Both the position numbers and the translations under genes were made by a program. From Astropecten irregularis (Eukaryota > Echinodermata > Asteroidea > Paxillosida > Astropectinidae), in the NCBI GenBank assembly GCA_963971285.1, contig OZ020265.1:4008270-4072269 (forward strand): a DNA stretch of 64,000 nucleotides. The letters are read 5' to 3'. Under the pieces are notes generated by a model, which was given only the letters and a program-made list of their open reading frames with translations, was not told the origin of the DNA and did not search any database. Below, one piece after another: positions 12,908 through 27,258 of this stretch. How positions within the stretch are numbered: the first letter of the stretch is position 1; each line of letters opens with the position of its first letter.

Positions 12908-14466
12908 ACTCGTTCTGGATAACTACACCATTTCAGACGAAATTATTTTAATGATATGTTTCTACCAGCACCATCTTCATGCCCTGAAAGTTATACGTAA
13001 ATCTGTGAACTTTTTTGTTTTGGTTTGTTACCAATGTTGTACATGCCCTTCAAATACTGTTAACCATTACTAAATCTTATAACATTTCTGCTCCAGTTTG
13101 GTTTTACAATCATCTGATCATAAACATGATAAATGCATTATAATCCTACAATGCATCCAACCTATGCTTTAACCTAAGGTCTTTGATATCACAACTCATA
13201 GTCTATTGGACTGGCGCTTTCTTCAACAACATTCTTTGTCTTATTTAGAGTAAAACCAATGACCGAAAACAATTTTGGTGTTCAGAAGTGAAGTACTTTT
13301 TAAAATACTTTTACTGAGACAGTTTTTCACTGTATTCCCAAAAATTTGACACCGTATGTGACAGGGAATTTCACAGATGAGTGTTACTGTATCTTTTTTT
13401 ATATTTTTTGCCCATGAATTTGTATTTCTTTGACAAAAACCAAAGTATGATATGACCTTTAATACATAGATATTTGTCTTCATCAGGCATGCTGGATTGT
13501 GTATCCTCCACGGTCTCTTAAGGAGATGTACTCGATGGACATGATGAGGCTGAGATAATGATGACAGGAGATGAGCAGTTGAGTTGCCCAACATGGTTGC
13601 TATCCTATCAGTGATGCCCAAGTTCATTCAGACAGATGAGGTAAGAAGCTTACTTTTCTGTTCTCTTTGAGTTTCTGATCTTCCTGGTAGAACAACTCTT
13701 ACAAAACATGACATAACATTGCCATCTACAGACCCAATACATTCTTAATCATATGCTTTGCCTCATGCACTCATGAGATAGCCATTTTGAAGCCGTCTGG
13801 GCGCAGTCATTTTGAATTTGAGTTCGTGTCTGTGAAACAAGAACACTTTGAATGGAATGCCTTTCGAAGAGAGTTCTCTATGCACGCTCAAGTATGCGCG
13901 AACGGTACCTAACGCGTCTTGATGATGCTTGCAATCATTGCGTGACTGAAGTTCAGAGCGTGTGCACGCACGGTCCTAAATGAAACGCGCATTTACCGAG
14001 GGTGCGACGGATTTCGGGCGTATTTGGCTTCGATGACGCACCCGTATAGAACACAATGCAGTATGCAAATGAACGTACAAAAAACGTACAAAATTGTGGG
14101 CTTTCCATAGGTTTGTGCACAAACATGGATGCGCCCACCAGGCATCACTTTCTACACGGAGCTAGCACTCTAGTAATTTTAATATAGCTCTATGGTATGA
14201 ATAGATCTGCATGTGAATAGATCTGCATATATGAATAGATCTGCATATGAATAGATCTGCATGTGAATATATCTGCATGTGAATAAATCTGCATGTGAAT
14301 AGATCTGCATGTGAATAGATCTGCATGTGAATAGATCTGCATGTGAATAGATCTGCATTTGAATAGATCTGCATTTGAATAAATCTGCATGTGAATAGAT
14401 CTGCATGTGAATAGATCTGCATGTGAATAAATCTGCATGTGAATAGATCTGCATGTGCATAGATCT
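12908..14466. repeat. Satellite unit 9 (class L, 16-monomer tract)
   Basis: Body 12908-14198, tract 14199-14466. It carries the linked variants CTGGATAACTACACC, GGACTGGCGC, CATTCTTAATC and GAAGTTCAGAGC, shared with units 12, 15, 20 and 22. Confidence 0.95.
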
Positions 14467-16121
14467 ACTCGTTCTGAATAAATACACCATTTCAGACGAA
14501 ATTATTTTAATGATATGTTTCTACCAGCACCATCTTCATGCCCTGAAAGTTATACGTAAATCTGTGAACTTTTTTGTTTTGGTTTGTTACCAATGTTGTA
14601 CATGCCCTTCAAATACTGTTAACCATTACTAAATCTTATAACATTTCTGCTCCAGTTTGGTTTTACAATCATCTGATCATAAACATGATAAATGCATTAT
14701 AATCCTACAATGCATCCAACCTATGCTCTAACCTAAGGTCTTTGATATCACAACTCATAGTCTATTGGACCGGCGCTTTCTTCAACAACATTCTTTGTCT
14801 TATTTAGAGTAAAACCAATGACCGAAAACAATTTTGGTGTTCAGAAGTGAAGTACTTTTTAAAATACTTTTACTGAGACAGTTTTTCACTGTATTCCCAA
14901 AAATTTGACACCGTATGTGACAGGGAATTTCACAGATGAGTGTTACTGTATCTTTTTTTATATTTTTTGCCCATGAATTTGTATTTCTTTGACAAAAACC
15001 AAAGTATGATATGACCTTTAATACATAGATATTTGTCTTCATCAGGCATGCTGGATTGTGTATCCTCCACGGTCTCTTAAGGAGATGTACTCGATGGACA
15101 TGATGAGGCTGAGATAATGATGACAGGCGATGAGCAGTTGAGTTGCCCAACATGGTTGCTATCCTATCAGTGATGCCCAAGTTCATTCAGACAGATGAGG
15201 TAAGAAGCTTACTTTTCTGTTCTCTTTGAGTTTCTGATCTTCCTGGTAGAACAACTCTTACAAAACATGACATAACATTGCCATCTACAGACCCAATACA
15301 TTCTAAATCATATGCTTTGCCTCATGCACTCATGAGATAGCCATTTTGAAGCCGTCTGGGCGCAGTCATTTTGAATTTGAGTTCGTGTCTGTGAAACAAG
15401 AACACTTTGAATGGAATGCCTTTCGAAGAGAGTTCTCTATGCACGCTCAAGTATGAGCGAACGGTACCTAACGCGTCTTGATGATGCTTGCAATCATTGC
15501 GTGACTGAAGTGCAGAGCGTGTGCACGCACGGTCCTAAATGAAACACGCATTTACCGAGGGTGCGTCGGATTTCGGGCGTATTTGGCTTCGATGACGCAC
15601 CCGTATAGAACACAATGCAGTATGCAAATGAACGTACAAAAAACGTACAAAATTGTGGGCTTTCCATAGGTTTGTGCACAAACATGGATGCGCCCACCAG
15701 GCATCACTTTCTACACGGAGCTAGCACTCTAGTAATTTTAATAAAGCTCTATGGTATGAATAGATCTGCATGTGAATAGATCTGCATATGAATTGATCTG
15801 CATATGAATAGATCTGCATGTGAATAGATCTGCATGTGAATAGATCTGCATATATGAATATATCTGCATATGAATTGATCTGCATATGAATAGATCTGCA
15901 TGTGAATATATCTGCATGTGAATAAATCTGCATGTGAATAGATCTGCATGTGAATAGATCTGCATGTGAATAGATCTGCATGTGAATAGATCTGCATATG
16001 AATAGATCTGCATTTGAATAAATCTGCATGTGAATAGATCTGCATGTGAATAGATCTGCATGTGAATAAATCTGCATGTGAATAGATCTGGATGTGAATA
16101 GATCTGCATGTGAATAGATCT
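14467..16121. repeat. Satellite unit 10 (class R, 22-monomer tract)
   Basis: Body 14467-15757, tract 15758-16121. First member of the clearest R-D-L trimer (units 10-12, 4661 bp). AATAAAGCTC near 15742 is private. Confidence 0.95.
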
Positions 16122-17568
16122 ACTCGTTTTGGATAAATACACCATTTCAGACGAAATTATTTTAATGATATGTTTCTACCAGCACCATCTTCATGCCCTG
16201 AAAGTTATACGTAAATCTGTGAACTTTTTTGTTTTGGTTTGTTTCCAATGTTGTACATGCCCTTCAAATACTGTTTACCATTACTAAATCTTATAACATT
16301 TCTGCTCCAGTTTGGTTTTACAATCATCTGATCATAAACATGATAAATGCATTATAATCCTACAATGCATCCAACCTATGCTTTAACCTAAGGTCTTTGA
16401 TATCACAACTCATAGTCTATTGGACCGGCGCTTTCTTCAACAACATTCTTTGTCTTATTTAGAGTAAAACCAATGACCGAAAACAATTTTGGTGTTCAGA
16501 AGTGAAGTACTTTTTAAAATACTTTTACTGAGACAGTTTTTCACTGTATTCCCAAAAATTTGACACCGTATGTGACAGGGAATTTCACAGATGAGTGTTA
16601 CTGTATCTTTTTTTATATTTTTTGCCCATGAATTTGTATTTCTTTGACAAAAACCAAAGTATGATATGACCTTTAATACATAGATATTTGTCTTCATCAG
16701 GCATGCTGGATTGTGTATCCTCCACGGTCTCTTAAGGAGATGTACTCGATGGACATGATGAGGCTGAGATAATGATGACAGGAGATGAGCAGTTGAGTTG
16801 CCCAACATGGTTGCTATCCTATCAGTGATGTCCAAGTTCATTCAGACAGATGAGGTAAGAAGCTTACTTTTCTGTTCTCTTTGAGTTTCTGATCTTCCTG
16901 GTAGAACAACTCTTACAAAACATGACATAACATTGCCATCTACAGACCCAATACATTCTAAATCATATATGCTTTGCCTCATGCACTCATGAGATAGCCA
17001 TTTTGAAGCCGTCTGGGCGCAGTCATTTTGAATTTGAGTTCGTGTCTGTGAAACAAGAATACTTTGAATGGAATGCCTTTCGAAGAGAGTTCTCTATGCA
17101 CGCTCAAGTATGCGCGAACGGTACCTAACGCGTCTTGATGATGCTTGCAATCATTGCGTGACTGAAGTGCAGAGCGTGTGCCCGCACGGTCCTAAATGAA
17201 ACGCGCATTTACCGAGGGTGCGTCGGATTTCGGGCGTATTTGGCTTCGATGACGCACCCGTATAGAACACAATGCAGTATGCAAATGAACGTACAAAAAA
17301 CGTACAAAATTGTGGGCTTTCCATAGGTTTGTGCACAAACATGGATGCGCCCACCAGGCATCACTTTCTACACGGAGCTAGCACTCTAGTAATTTTAATA
17401 TAGCTCTATGGTATGAATAGATCTGCATGTGAATAGATCTGCATATGAATTGATCTGCATGTGAATAGATCTGCATGTGAATAGATATGCATGTGAATAG
17501 ATATGCATGTGAATAGATCTGCATATGAATAGATCTGCATTTGAATAAATCTGCATGTGAATAGATCT
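16122..17568. repeat. Satellite unit 11 (class D, 9-monomer tract)
   Basis: Body 16122-17414, tract 17415-17568. Homologue of units 8 and 14, with the same GTGCCCGCACGG and the same pair of GATATGC monomers. Confidence 0.95.
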
Positions 17569-19127
17569 ACTCGTTCTGGATAACTACACCATTTCAGACG
17601 AAATTATTTTAATGATATGTTTCTACCAGCACCATCTTCATGCCCTGAAAGTTATACGTAAATCTGTGAACTTTTTTGTTTTGGTTTGTTACCAATGTTG
17701 TACATGCCCTTCAAATACTGTTAACCATTACTAAATCTTATAACATTTCTGCTCCAGTTTGGTTTTACAATCATCTGATCATAAACATGATAAATGCATT
17801 ATAATCCTACAATGCATCCAACCTATGCTTTAACCTAAGGTCTTTGATATCACAACTCATAGTCTATTGGACTGGCGCTTTCTTCAACAACATTCTTTGT
17901 CTTATTTAGAGTAAAACCAATGACCGAAAACAATTTTGGTGTTCAGAAGTGAAGTACTTTTTAAAATACTTTTACTGAGACAGTTTTTCACTGTATTCCC
18001 AAAAATTTGACACCGTATGTGACAGGGAATTTCACAGATGAGTGTTACTGTATCTTTTTTTATATTTTTTGCCCATGAATTTGTATTTCTTTGACAAAAA
18101 CCAAAGTATGATATGACCTTTAATACATAGATATTTGTCTTCATCAGGCATGCTGGATTGTGTATCCTCCACGGTCTCTTAAGGAGATGTACTCGATGGA
18201 CATGATGAGGCTGAGATAATGATGACAGGAGATGAGCAGTTGAGTTGCCCAACATGGTTGCTATCCTATCAGTGATGCCCAAGTTCATTCAGACAGATGA
18301 GGTAAGAAGCTTACTTTTCTGTTCTCTTTGAGTTTCTGATCTTCCTGGTAGAACAACTCTTACAAAACATGACATAACATTGCCATCTACAGACCCAATA
18401 CATTCTTAATCATATGCTTTGCCTCATGCACTCATGAGATAGCCATTTTGAAGCCGTCTGGGCGCAGTCATTTTGAATTTGAGTTCGTGTCTGTGAAACA
18501 AGAACACTTTGAATGGAATGCCTTTCGAAGAGAGTTCTCTATGCACGCTCAAGTATGCGCGAACGGTACCTAACGCGTCTTGATGATGCTTGCAATCATT
18601 GCGTGACTGAAGTTCAGAGCGTGTGCACGCACGGTCCTAAATGAAACGCGCATTTACCGAGGGTGCGACGGATTTCGGGCGTATTTGGCTTCGATGACGC
18701 ACCCGTATAGAACACAATGCAGTATGCAAATGAACGTACAAAAAACGTACAAAATTGTGGGCTTTCCATAGGTTTGTGCACAAACATGGATGCGCCCACC
18801 AGGCATCACTTTCTACACGGAGCTAGCACTCTAGTAATTTTAATATAGCTCTATGGTATGAATAGATCTGCATGTGAATAGATCTGCATATATGAATAGA
18901 TCTGCATATGAATAGATCTGCATGTGAATATATCTGCATGTGAATAAATCTGCATGTGAATAGATCTGCATGTGAATAGATCTGCATGTGAATAGATCTG
19001 CATGTGAATAGATCTGCATTTGAATAGATCTGCATTTGAATAAATCTGCATGTGAATAGATCTGCATGTGAATAGATCTGCATGTGAATAAATCTGCATG
19101 TGAATAGATCTGCATGTGCATAGATCT
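17569..19127. repeat. Satellite unit 12 (class L, 16-monomer tract)
   Basis: Body 17569-18859, tract 18860-19127. Essentially a copy of unit 9, 4661 bp away. Confidence 0.95.
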
Positions 19128-20942
19128 ACTCGTTCTGAATAAATACACCATTTCAGACGAAATTATTTTAATGATATGTTTCTACCAGCACCATCTTCAT
19201 GCCCTGAAAGTTATACGTAAATCTGTGAACTTTTTTGTTTTGGTTTGTTACCAATGTTGTACATGCCCTTCAAATACTGTTAACCATTACTAAATCTTAT
19301 AACATTTCTGCTCCAGTTTGGTTTTACAATCATCTGATCATAAACATGATAAATGCATTATAATCCTACAATGCATCCAACCTATGCTCTAACCTAAGGT
19401 CTTTGATATCACAACTCATAGTCTATTGGACCGGCGCTTTCTTCAACAACATTCTTTGTCTTATTTAGAGTAAAACCAATGACCGAAAACAATTTTGGTG
19501 TTCAGAAGTGAAGTACTTTTTAAAATACTTTTACTGAGACAGTTTTTCACTGTATTCCCAAAAATTTGACACCGTATGTGACAGGGAATTTCACAGATGA
19601 GTGTTACTGTATCTTTTTTTATATTTTTTGCCCATGAATTTGTATTTCTTTGACAAAAACCAAAGTATGATATGACCTTTAATACATAGATATTTGTCTT
19701 CATCAGGCATGCTGGATTGTGTATCCTCCACGGTCTCTTAAGGAGATGTACTCGATGGACATGATGAGGCTGAGATAATGATGACAGGTGATGAGCAGTT
19801 GAGTTGCCCAACATGGTTGCTATCCTATCAGTGATGCCCAAGTTCATTCAGACAGATGAGGTAAGAAGCTTACTTTTCTGTTCTCTTTGAGTTTCTGATC
19901 TTCCTGGTAGAACAACTCTTACAAAACATGACATAACATTGCCATCTACAGACCCAATACATTCTAAATCATATGCTTTGCCTCATGCACTCATGAGATA
20001 GCCATTTTGAAGCCGTCTGGGCGCAGTCATTTTGAATTTGAGTTCGTGTCTGTGAAACAAGAACACTTTGAATGGAATGCCTTTCGAAGAGAGTTCTCTA
20101 TGCACGCTCAAGTATGAGCGAACGGTACCTAACGCGTCTTGATGATGCTTGCAATCATTGCGTGACTGAAGTGCAGAGCGTGTGCACGCACGGTCCTAAA
20201 TGAAACACGCATTTACCGAGGGTGCGTCGGATTTCGGGCGTATTTGGCTTCGATGACGCACCCGTATAGAACACAATGCAGTATGCAAATGAACGTACAA
20301 AAAACGTACAAAATTGTGGGCTTTCCATAGGTTTGTGCACAAACATGGATGCGCCCACCAGGCATCACTTTCTACACGGAGCTAGCACTCTAGTAATTTT
20401 AATATAGCTCTATGGTATGAATAGATCTGCATGTGAATAGATCTGCATATGAATTGATCTGCATATGAATAGATCTGCATGTGAATAGATCTGCATGTGA
20501 ATAGATCTGCATATATGAATATATCTGCATATGAATTGATCTGCATATGAATAGATCTGCATGTGAATATATCTGCATGTGAATAAATCTGCATGTGAAT
20601 AGATCTGCATGTGAATAGATCTGCATGTGAATAGATCTGCATGTGAATAGATCTGCATATGAATAGATCTGCATTTGAATAAATCTGCATGTGAATAGAT
20701 CTGCATATGAATAGATCTGCATGTGAATATATCTGCATGTGAATAAATCTGCATGTGAATAGATCTGCATGTGAATAGATCTGCATGTGAATAGATCTGC
20801 ATGTGAATAGATCTGCATATGAATAGATCTGCATTTGAATAAATCTGCATGTGAATAGATCTGCATGTGAATAGATCTGCATGTGAATAAATCTGCATGT
20901 GAATAGATCTGGATGTGAATAGATCTGCATGTGAATAGATCT
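19128..20942. repeat. Satellite unit 13 (class R, 32-monomer tract)
   Basis: Body 19128-20418, tract 20419-20942 (524 bp). This is the longest unit. The tract is the usual 22-monomer form with a 160-bp block (about 20541-20700) repeated once more at 20701-20860. CAGGTGATGAG is private. Confidence 0.95.
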
Positions 20943-22389
20943 ACTCGTTTTGGATAAATACACCATTTCAGACGAAATTATTTTAATGATATGTTTCTAC
21001 CAGCACCATCTTCATGCCCTGAAAGTTATACGTAAATCTGTGAACTTTTTTGTTTTGGTTTGTTTCCAATGTTGTACATGCCCTTCAAATACTGTTTACC
21101 ATTACTAAATCTTATAACATTTCTGCTCCAGTTTGGTTTTACAATCATCTGATCATAAACATGATAAATGCATTATAATCCTACAATGCATCCAACCTAT
21201 GCTTTAACCTAAGGTCTTTGATATCACAACTCATAGTCTATTGGACCGGCGCTTTCTTCAACAACATTCTTTGTCTTATTTAGAGTAAAACCAATGACCG
21301 AAAACAATTTTGGTGTTCAGAAGTGAAGTACTTTTTAAAATACTTTTACTGAGACAGTTTTTCACTGTATTCCCAAAAATTTGACACCGTATGTGACAGG
21401 GAATTTCACAGATGAGTGTTACTGTATCTTTTTTTATATTTTTTGCCCATGAATTTGTATTTCTTTGACAAAAACCAAAGTATGATATGACCTTTAATAC
21501 ATAGATATTTGTCTTCATCAGGCATGCTGGATTGTGTATCCTCCACGGTCTCTTAAGGAGATGTACTCGATGGACATGATGAGGCTGAGATAATGATGAC
21601 AGGAGATGAGCAGTTGAGTTGCCCAACATGGTTGCTATCCTATCAGTGATGTCCAAGTTCATTCAGACAGATGAGGTAAGAAGCTTACTTTTCTGTTCTC
21701 TTTGAGTTTCTGATCTTCCTGGTAGAACAACTCTTACAAAACATGACATAACATTGCCATCTACAGACCCAATACATTCTAAATCATATATGCTTTGCCT
21801 CATGCACTCATGAGATAGCCATTTTGAAGCCGTCTGGGCGCAGTCATTTTGAATTTGAGTTCGTGTCTGTGAAACAAGAATACTTTGAATGGAATGCCTT
21901 TCGAAGAGAGTTCTCTATGCACGCTCAAGTATGCGCGAACGGTACCTAACGCGTCTTGATGATGCTTGCAATCATTGCGTGACTGAAGTGCAGAGCGTGT
22001 GCCCGCATGGTCCTAAATGAAACGCGCATTTACCGAGGGTGCGTCGGATTTCGGGCCTATTTGGCTTCGATGACGCACCCGTATAGAACACAATGCAGTA
22101 TGCAAATGAACGTACAAAAAACGTACAAAATTGTGGGCTTTCCATAGGTTTGTGCACAAACATGGATGCGCCCACCAGGCATCACTTTCTACACGGAGCT
22201 AGCACTCTAGTAATTTTAATATAGCTCTATGGTATGAATAGATCTGCATGTGAATAGATCTGCATATGAATTGATCTGCATGTGAATAGATCTGCATGTG
22301 AATAGATATGCATGTGAATAGATATGCATGTGAATAGATCTGCATATGAATAGATCTGCATTTGAATAAATCTGCATGTGAATAGATCT
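20943..22389. repeat. Satellite unit 14 (class D, 9-monomer tract)
   Basis: Body 20943-22235, tract 22236-22389. GTGCCCGCATGG and CGGGCCTATTT are private substitutions on the unit 8/11 background. Confidence 0.95.
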
Positions 22390-23948
22390 ACTCGTTCTGG
22401 ATAACTACACCATTTCAGACGAAATTATTTTAATGATATGTTTCTACCAGCACCATCTTCATGCCCTGAAAGTTATACGTAAATCTGTGAACTTTTTTGT
22501 TTTGGTTTGTTACCAATGTTGTACATGCCCTTCAAATACTGTTAACCATTACTAAATCTTATAACATTTCTGCTCCAGTTTGGTTTTACAATCATCTGAT
22601 CATAAACATGATAAATGCATTATAATCCTACAATGCATCCAACCTATGCTTTAACCTAAGGTCTTTGATATCACAACTCATAGTCTATTGGACTGGCGCT
22701 TTCTTCAACAACATTCTTTGTCTTATTTAGAGTAAAACCAATGACCGAAAACAATTTTGGTGTTCAGAAGTGAAGTACTTTTTAAAATACTTTTACTGAG
22801 ACAGTTTTTCACTGTATTCCCAAAAATTTGACACCGTATGTGACAGGGAATTTCACAGATGAGTGTTACTGTATCTTTTTTTATATTTTTTGCCCATGAA
22901 TTTGTATTTCTTTGACAAAAACCAAAGTATGATATGACCTTTAATACATAGATATTTGTCTTCATCAGGCATGCTGGATTGTGTATCCTCCACGGTCTCT
23001 TAAGGAGATGTACTCGATGGACATGATGAGGCTGAGATAATGATGACAGGAGATGAGCAGTTGAGTTGCCCAACATGGTTGCTATCCTATCAGTGATGCC
23101 CAAGTTCATTCAGACAGATGAGGTAAGAAGCTTACTTTTCTGTTCTCTTTGAGTTTCTGATCTTCCTGGTAGAACAACTCTTACAAAACATGACATAACA
23201 TTGCCATCTACAGACCCAATACATTCTTAATCATATGCTTTGCCTCATGCACTCATGAGATAGCCATTTTGAAGCCGTCTGGGCGCAGTCATTTTGAATT
23301 TGAGTTCGTGTCTGTGAAACAAGAACACTTTGAATGGAATGCCTTTCGAAGAGAGTTCTCTATGCACGCTCAAGTATGCGCGAACGGTACCTAACGCGTC
23401 TTGATGATGCTTGCAATCATTGCGTGACTGAAGTTCAGAGCGTGTGCACGCACGGTCCTAAATGAAACGCGCATTTACCGAGGGTGCGACGGATTTCGGG
23501 CGTATTTGGCTTCGATGACGCACCCGTATAGAACACAATGCAGTATGCAAATGAACGTACAAAAAACGTACAAAATTGTGGGCTTTCCATAGGTTTGTGC
23601 ACAAACATGGATGCGCCCACCAGGCATCACTTTCTACACGGAGCTAGCACTCTAGTAATTTTAATATAGCTCTATGGTATGAATAGATCTGCATGTGAAT
23701 AGATCTGCATATATGAATAGATCTGCATATGAATAGATCTGCATGTGAATATATCTGCATGTGAATAAATCTGCATGTGAATAGATCTGCATGTGAATAG
23801 ATCTGCATGTGAATAGATCTGCATGTGAATAGATCTGCATTTGAATAGATCTGCATTTGAATAAATCTGCATGTGAATAGATCTGCATGTGAATAGATCT
23901 GCATGTGAATAAATCTGCATGTGAATAGATCTGCATGTGCATAGATCT
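22390..23948. repeat. Satellite unit 15 (class L, 16-monomer tract)
   Basis: Body 22390-23680, tract 23681-23948. Third copy of the unit 9/12 type, closing the third consecutive R-D-L-type trimer. Confidence 0.95.
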
Positions 23949-25603
23949 ACTCGTTCTGAATAAATACACCATTTCAGACGAAATTATTTTAATGATATGT
24001 TTCTACCAGCACCATCTTCATGCCCTGAAAGTTATACGTAAATCTGTGAACTTTTTTGTTTTGGTTTGTTACCAATGTTGTACATGCCCTTCAAATACTG
24101 TTAACCATTACTAAATCTTATAACATTTCTGCTCCAGTTTGGTTTTACAATCATCTGATCATAAACATGATAAATGCATTATAATCCTACAATGCATCCA
24201 ACCTATGCTCTAACCTAAGGTCTTTGATATCACAACTCATAGTCTATTGGACCGGCGCTTTCTTCAACAACATTCTTTGTCTTATTTAGAGTAAAACCAA
24301 TGACCGAAAACAATTTTGGTGTTCAGAAGTGAAGTACTTTTTAAAATACTTTTACTGAGACAGTTTTTCACTGTATTCCCAAAAATTTGACACCGTATGT
24401 GACAGGGAATTTCACAGATGAGTGTTACTGTATCTTTTTTTATATTTTTTGCCCATGAATTTGTATTTCTTTGACAAAAACCAAAGTATGATATGACCTT
24501 TAATACATAGATATTTGTCTTCATCAGGCATGCTGGATTGTGTATCCTCCACGGTCTCTTAAGGAGATGTACTCGATGGACATGATGAGGCTGAGATAAT
24601 GATGACAGGCGATGAGCAGTTGAGTTGCCCAACATGGTTGCTATCCTATCAGTGATGCCCAAGTTCATTCAGACAGATGAGGTAAGAAGCTTACTTTTCT
24701 GTTCTCTTTGAGTTTCTGATCTTCCTGGTAGAACAACTCTTACAAAACATGACATAACATTGCCATCTACAGACCCAATACATTCTAAATCATATGCTTT
24801 GCCTCATGCACTCATGAGATAGCCATTTTGAAGCCGTCTGGGCGCAGTCATTTTGAATTTGAGTTCGTGTCTGTGAAACAAGAACACTTTGAATGGAATG
24901 CCTTTCGAAGAGAGTTCTCTATGCACGCTCAAGTATGAGCGAACGGTACCTAACGCGTCTTGATGATGCTTGCAATCATTGCGTGACTGAAGTGCAGAGC
25001 GTGTGCACGCACGGTCCTAAATGAAACACGCATTTACCGAGGGTGCGTCGGATTTCGGGCGTATTTGGCTTCGATGACGCACCCGTATAGAACACAATGC
25101 AGTATGCAAATGAACGTACAAAAAACGTACAAAATTGTGGGCTTTCCATAGGTTTGTGCACAAACATGGATGCGCCCACCAGGCATCACTTTCTACACGG
25201 AGCTAGCACTCTAGTAATTTTAATATAGCTCTATGGTATGAATAGATCTGCATGTGAATAGATCTGCATATGAATTGATCTGCATATGAATAGATCTGCA
25301 TGTGAATAGATCTGCATGTGAATAGATCTGCATATATGAATATATCTGCATATGAATTGATCTGCATATGAATAGATCTGCATGTGAATATATCTGCATG
25401 TGAATAAATCTGCATGTGAATAGATCTGCATGTGAATAGATCTGCATGTGAATAGATCTGCATGTGAATAGATCTGCATATGAATAGATCTGCATTTGAA
25501 TAAATCTGCATGTGAATAGATCTGCATGTGAATAGATCTGCATGTGAATAAATCTGCATGTGAATAGATCTGGATGTGAATAGATCTGCATGTGAATAGA
25601 TCT
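23949..25603. repeat. Satellite unit 16 (class R, 22-monomer tract)
   Basis: Body 23949-25239, tract 25240-25603. Reads like units 4 and 10 with no private change noticed. Confidence 0.95.
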
Positions 25604-27258
25604 ACTCGTTTTGGATAAATACACCATTTCAGACGAAATTATTTTAATGATATGTTTCTACCAGCACCATCTTCATGCCCTGAAAGTTATACGTAAATCT
25701 GTGAACTTTTTTGTTTTGGTTTGTTTCCAATGTTGTACATGCCCTTCAAATACTGTTTACCATTACTAAATCTTATAACATTTCTGCTCCAGTTTGGTTT
25801 TACAATCATCTGATCATAAACATGATAAATGCATTATAATCCTACAATGCATCCAACCTATGCTTTAACCTAAGGTCTTTGATATCACAACTCATAGTCT
25901 ATTGGACCGGCGCTTTCTTCAACAACATTCTTTGTCTTATTCAGAGTAAAACCAATGACCGAAAACAATTTTGGTGTTCAGAAGTGAAGTACTTTTTAAA
26001 ATACTTTTACTGAGACAGTTTTTCACTGTATTCCCAAAAATTTGACACCGTATGTGACAGGGAATTTCACAGATGAGTGTTACTGTATCTTTTTTTATAT
26101 TTTTTGCCCATGAATTTGTATTTCTTTGACAAAAACCAAAGTATGATATGACCTTTAATACATAGATATTTGTCTTCATCAGGCATGCTGGATTGTGTAT
26201 CCTCCACGGTCTCTTAAGGAGATGTACTCGATGGACATGATGAGGCTGAGATAATGATGACAGGCGATGAGCAGTTGAGTTGCCCAACATGGTTGCTATC
26301 CTATCAGTGATGCCCAAGTTCATTCAGACAGATGAGGTAAGAAGCTTACTTTTCTGTTCTCTTTGAGTTTCTGATCTTCCTGGTAGAACAACTCTTACAA
26401 AACATGACATTACATTGCCATCTACAGACCCAATACATTCTAAATCATATGCTTTGCCTCATGCACTCATGAGATAGCCATTTTGAAGCCGTCTGGGCGC
26501 AGTCATTTTGAATTTGAGTTCGTGTCTGTGAAACAAGAACACTTTGAATGGAATGCCTTTCAAAGAGAGTTCTCTATGCACGCTCAAGTATGAGCGAACG
26601 GTACCTAACGCGTCTTGATGATGCTTGCAATCATTGCGTGACTGAAGTGCAGAGCGTGTGCACGCACGGTCCTAAATGAAACACGCATTTACCGAGGGTG
26701 CGTCGGATTTCGGGCATATTTGGCTTCGATGACGCACCCGTATAGAACACAATGCAGTATGCAAATGAACGTACAAAAAACGTACAAAATTGTGGGCTTT
26801 CCATAGGTTTGTGCACAAACATGGATGCGCCCACCAGGCATCACTTTCTACACGGAGCTAGCACTCTAGTAATTTTAATATAGCTCTATGGTATGAATAG
26901 ATCTGCATGTGAATAGATCTGCATATGAATTGATCTGCATATGAATAGATCTGCATGTGAATAGATCTGCATGTGAATAGATCTGCATATATGAATATAT
27001 CTGCATATGAATTGATCTGCATATGAATAGATCTGCATGTGAATATATCTGCATGTGAATAAATCTGCATGTGAATAGATCTGCATGTGAATAGATCTGC
27101 ATGTGAATAGATCTGCATGTGAATAGATCTGCATATGAATAGATCTGCATTTGAATAAATCTGCATGTGAATAGATCTGCATGTGAATAGATCTGCATGT
27201 GAATAAATCTGCATGTGAATAGATCTGGATGTGAATAGATCTGCATGTGAATAGATCT
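25604..27258. repeat. Satellite unit 17 (class R, 22-monomer tract)
   Basis: Body 25604-26894, tract 26895-27258. A second R body follows unit 16 directly, breaking the R-D-L order. Variants are CTTATTCAGAG (shared with unit 18), GACATTACATTG, TTTCAAAGAG and CGGGCATATTT. Confidence 0.95.
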
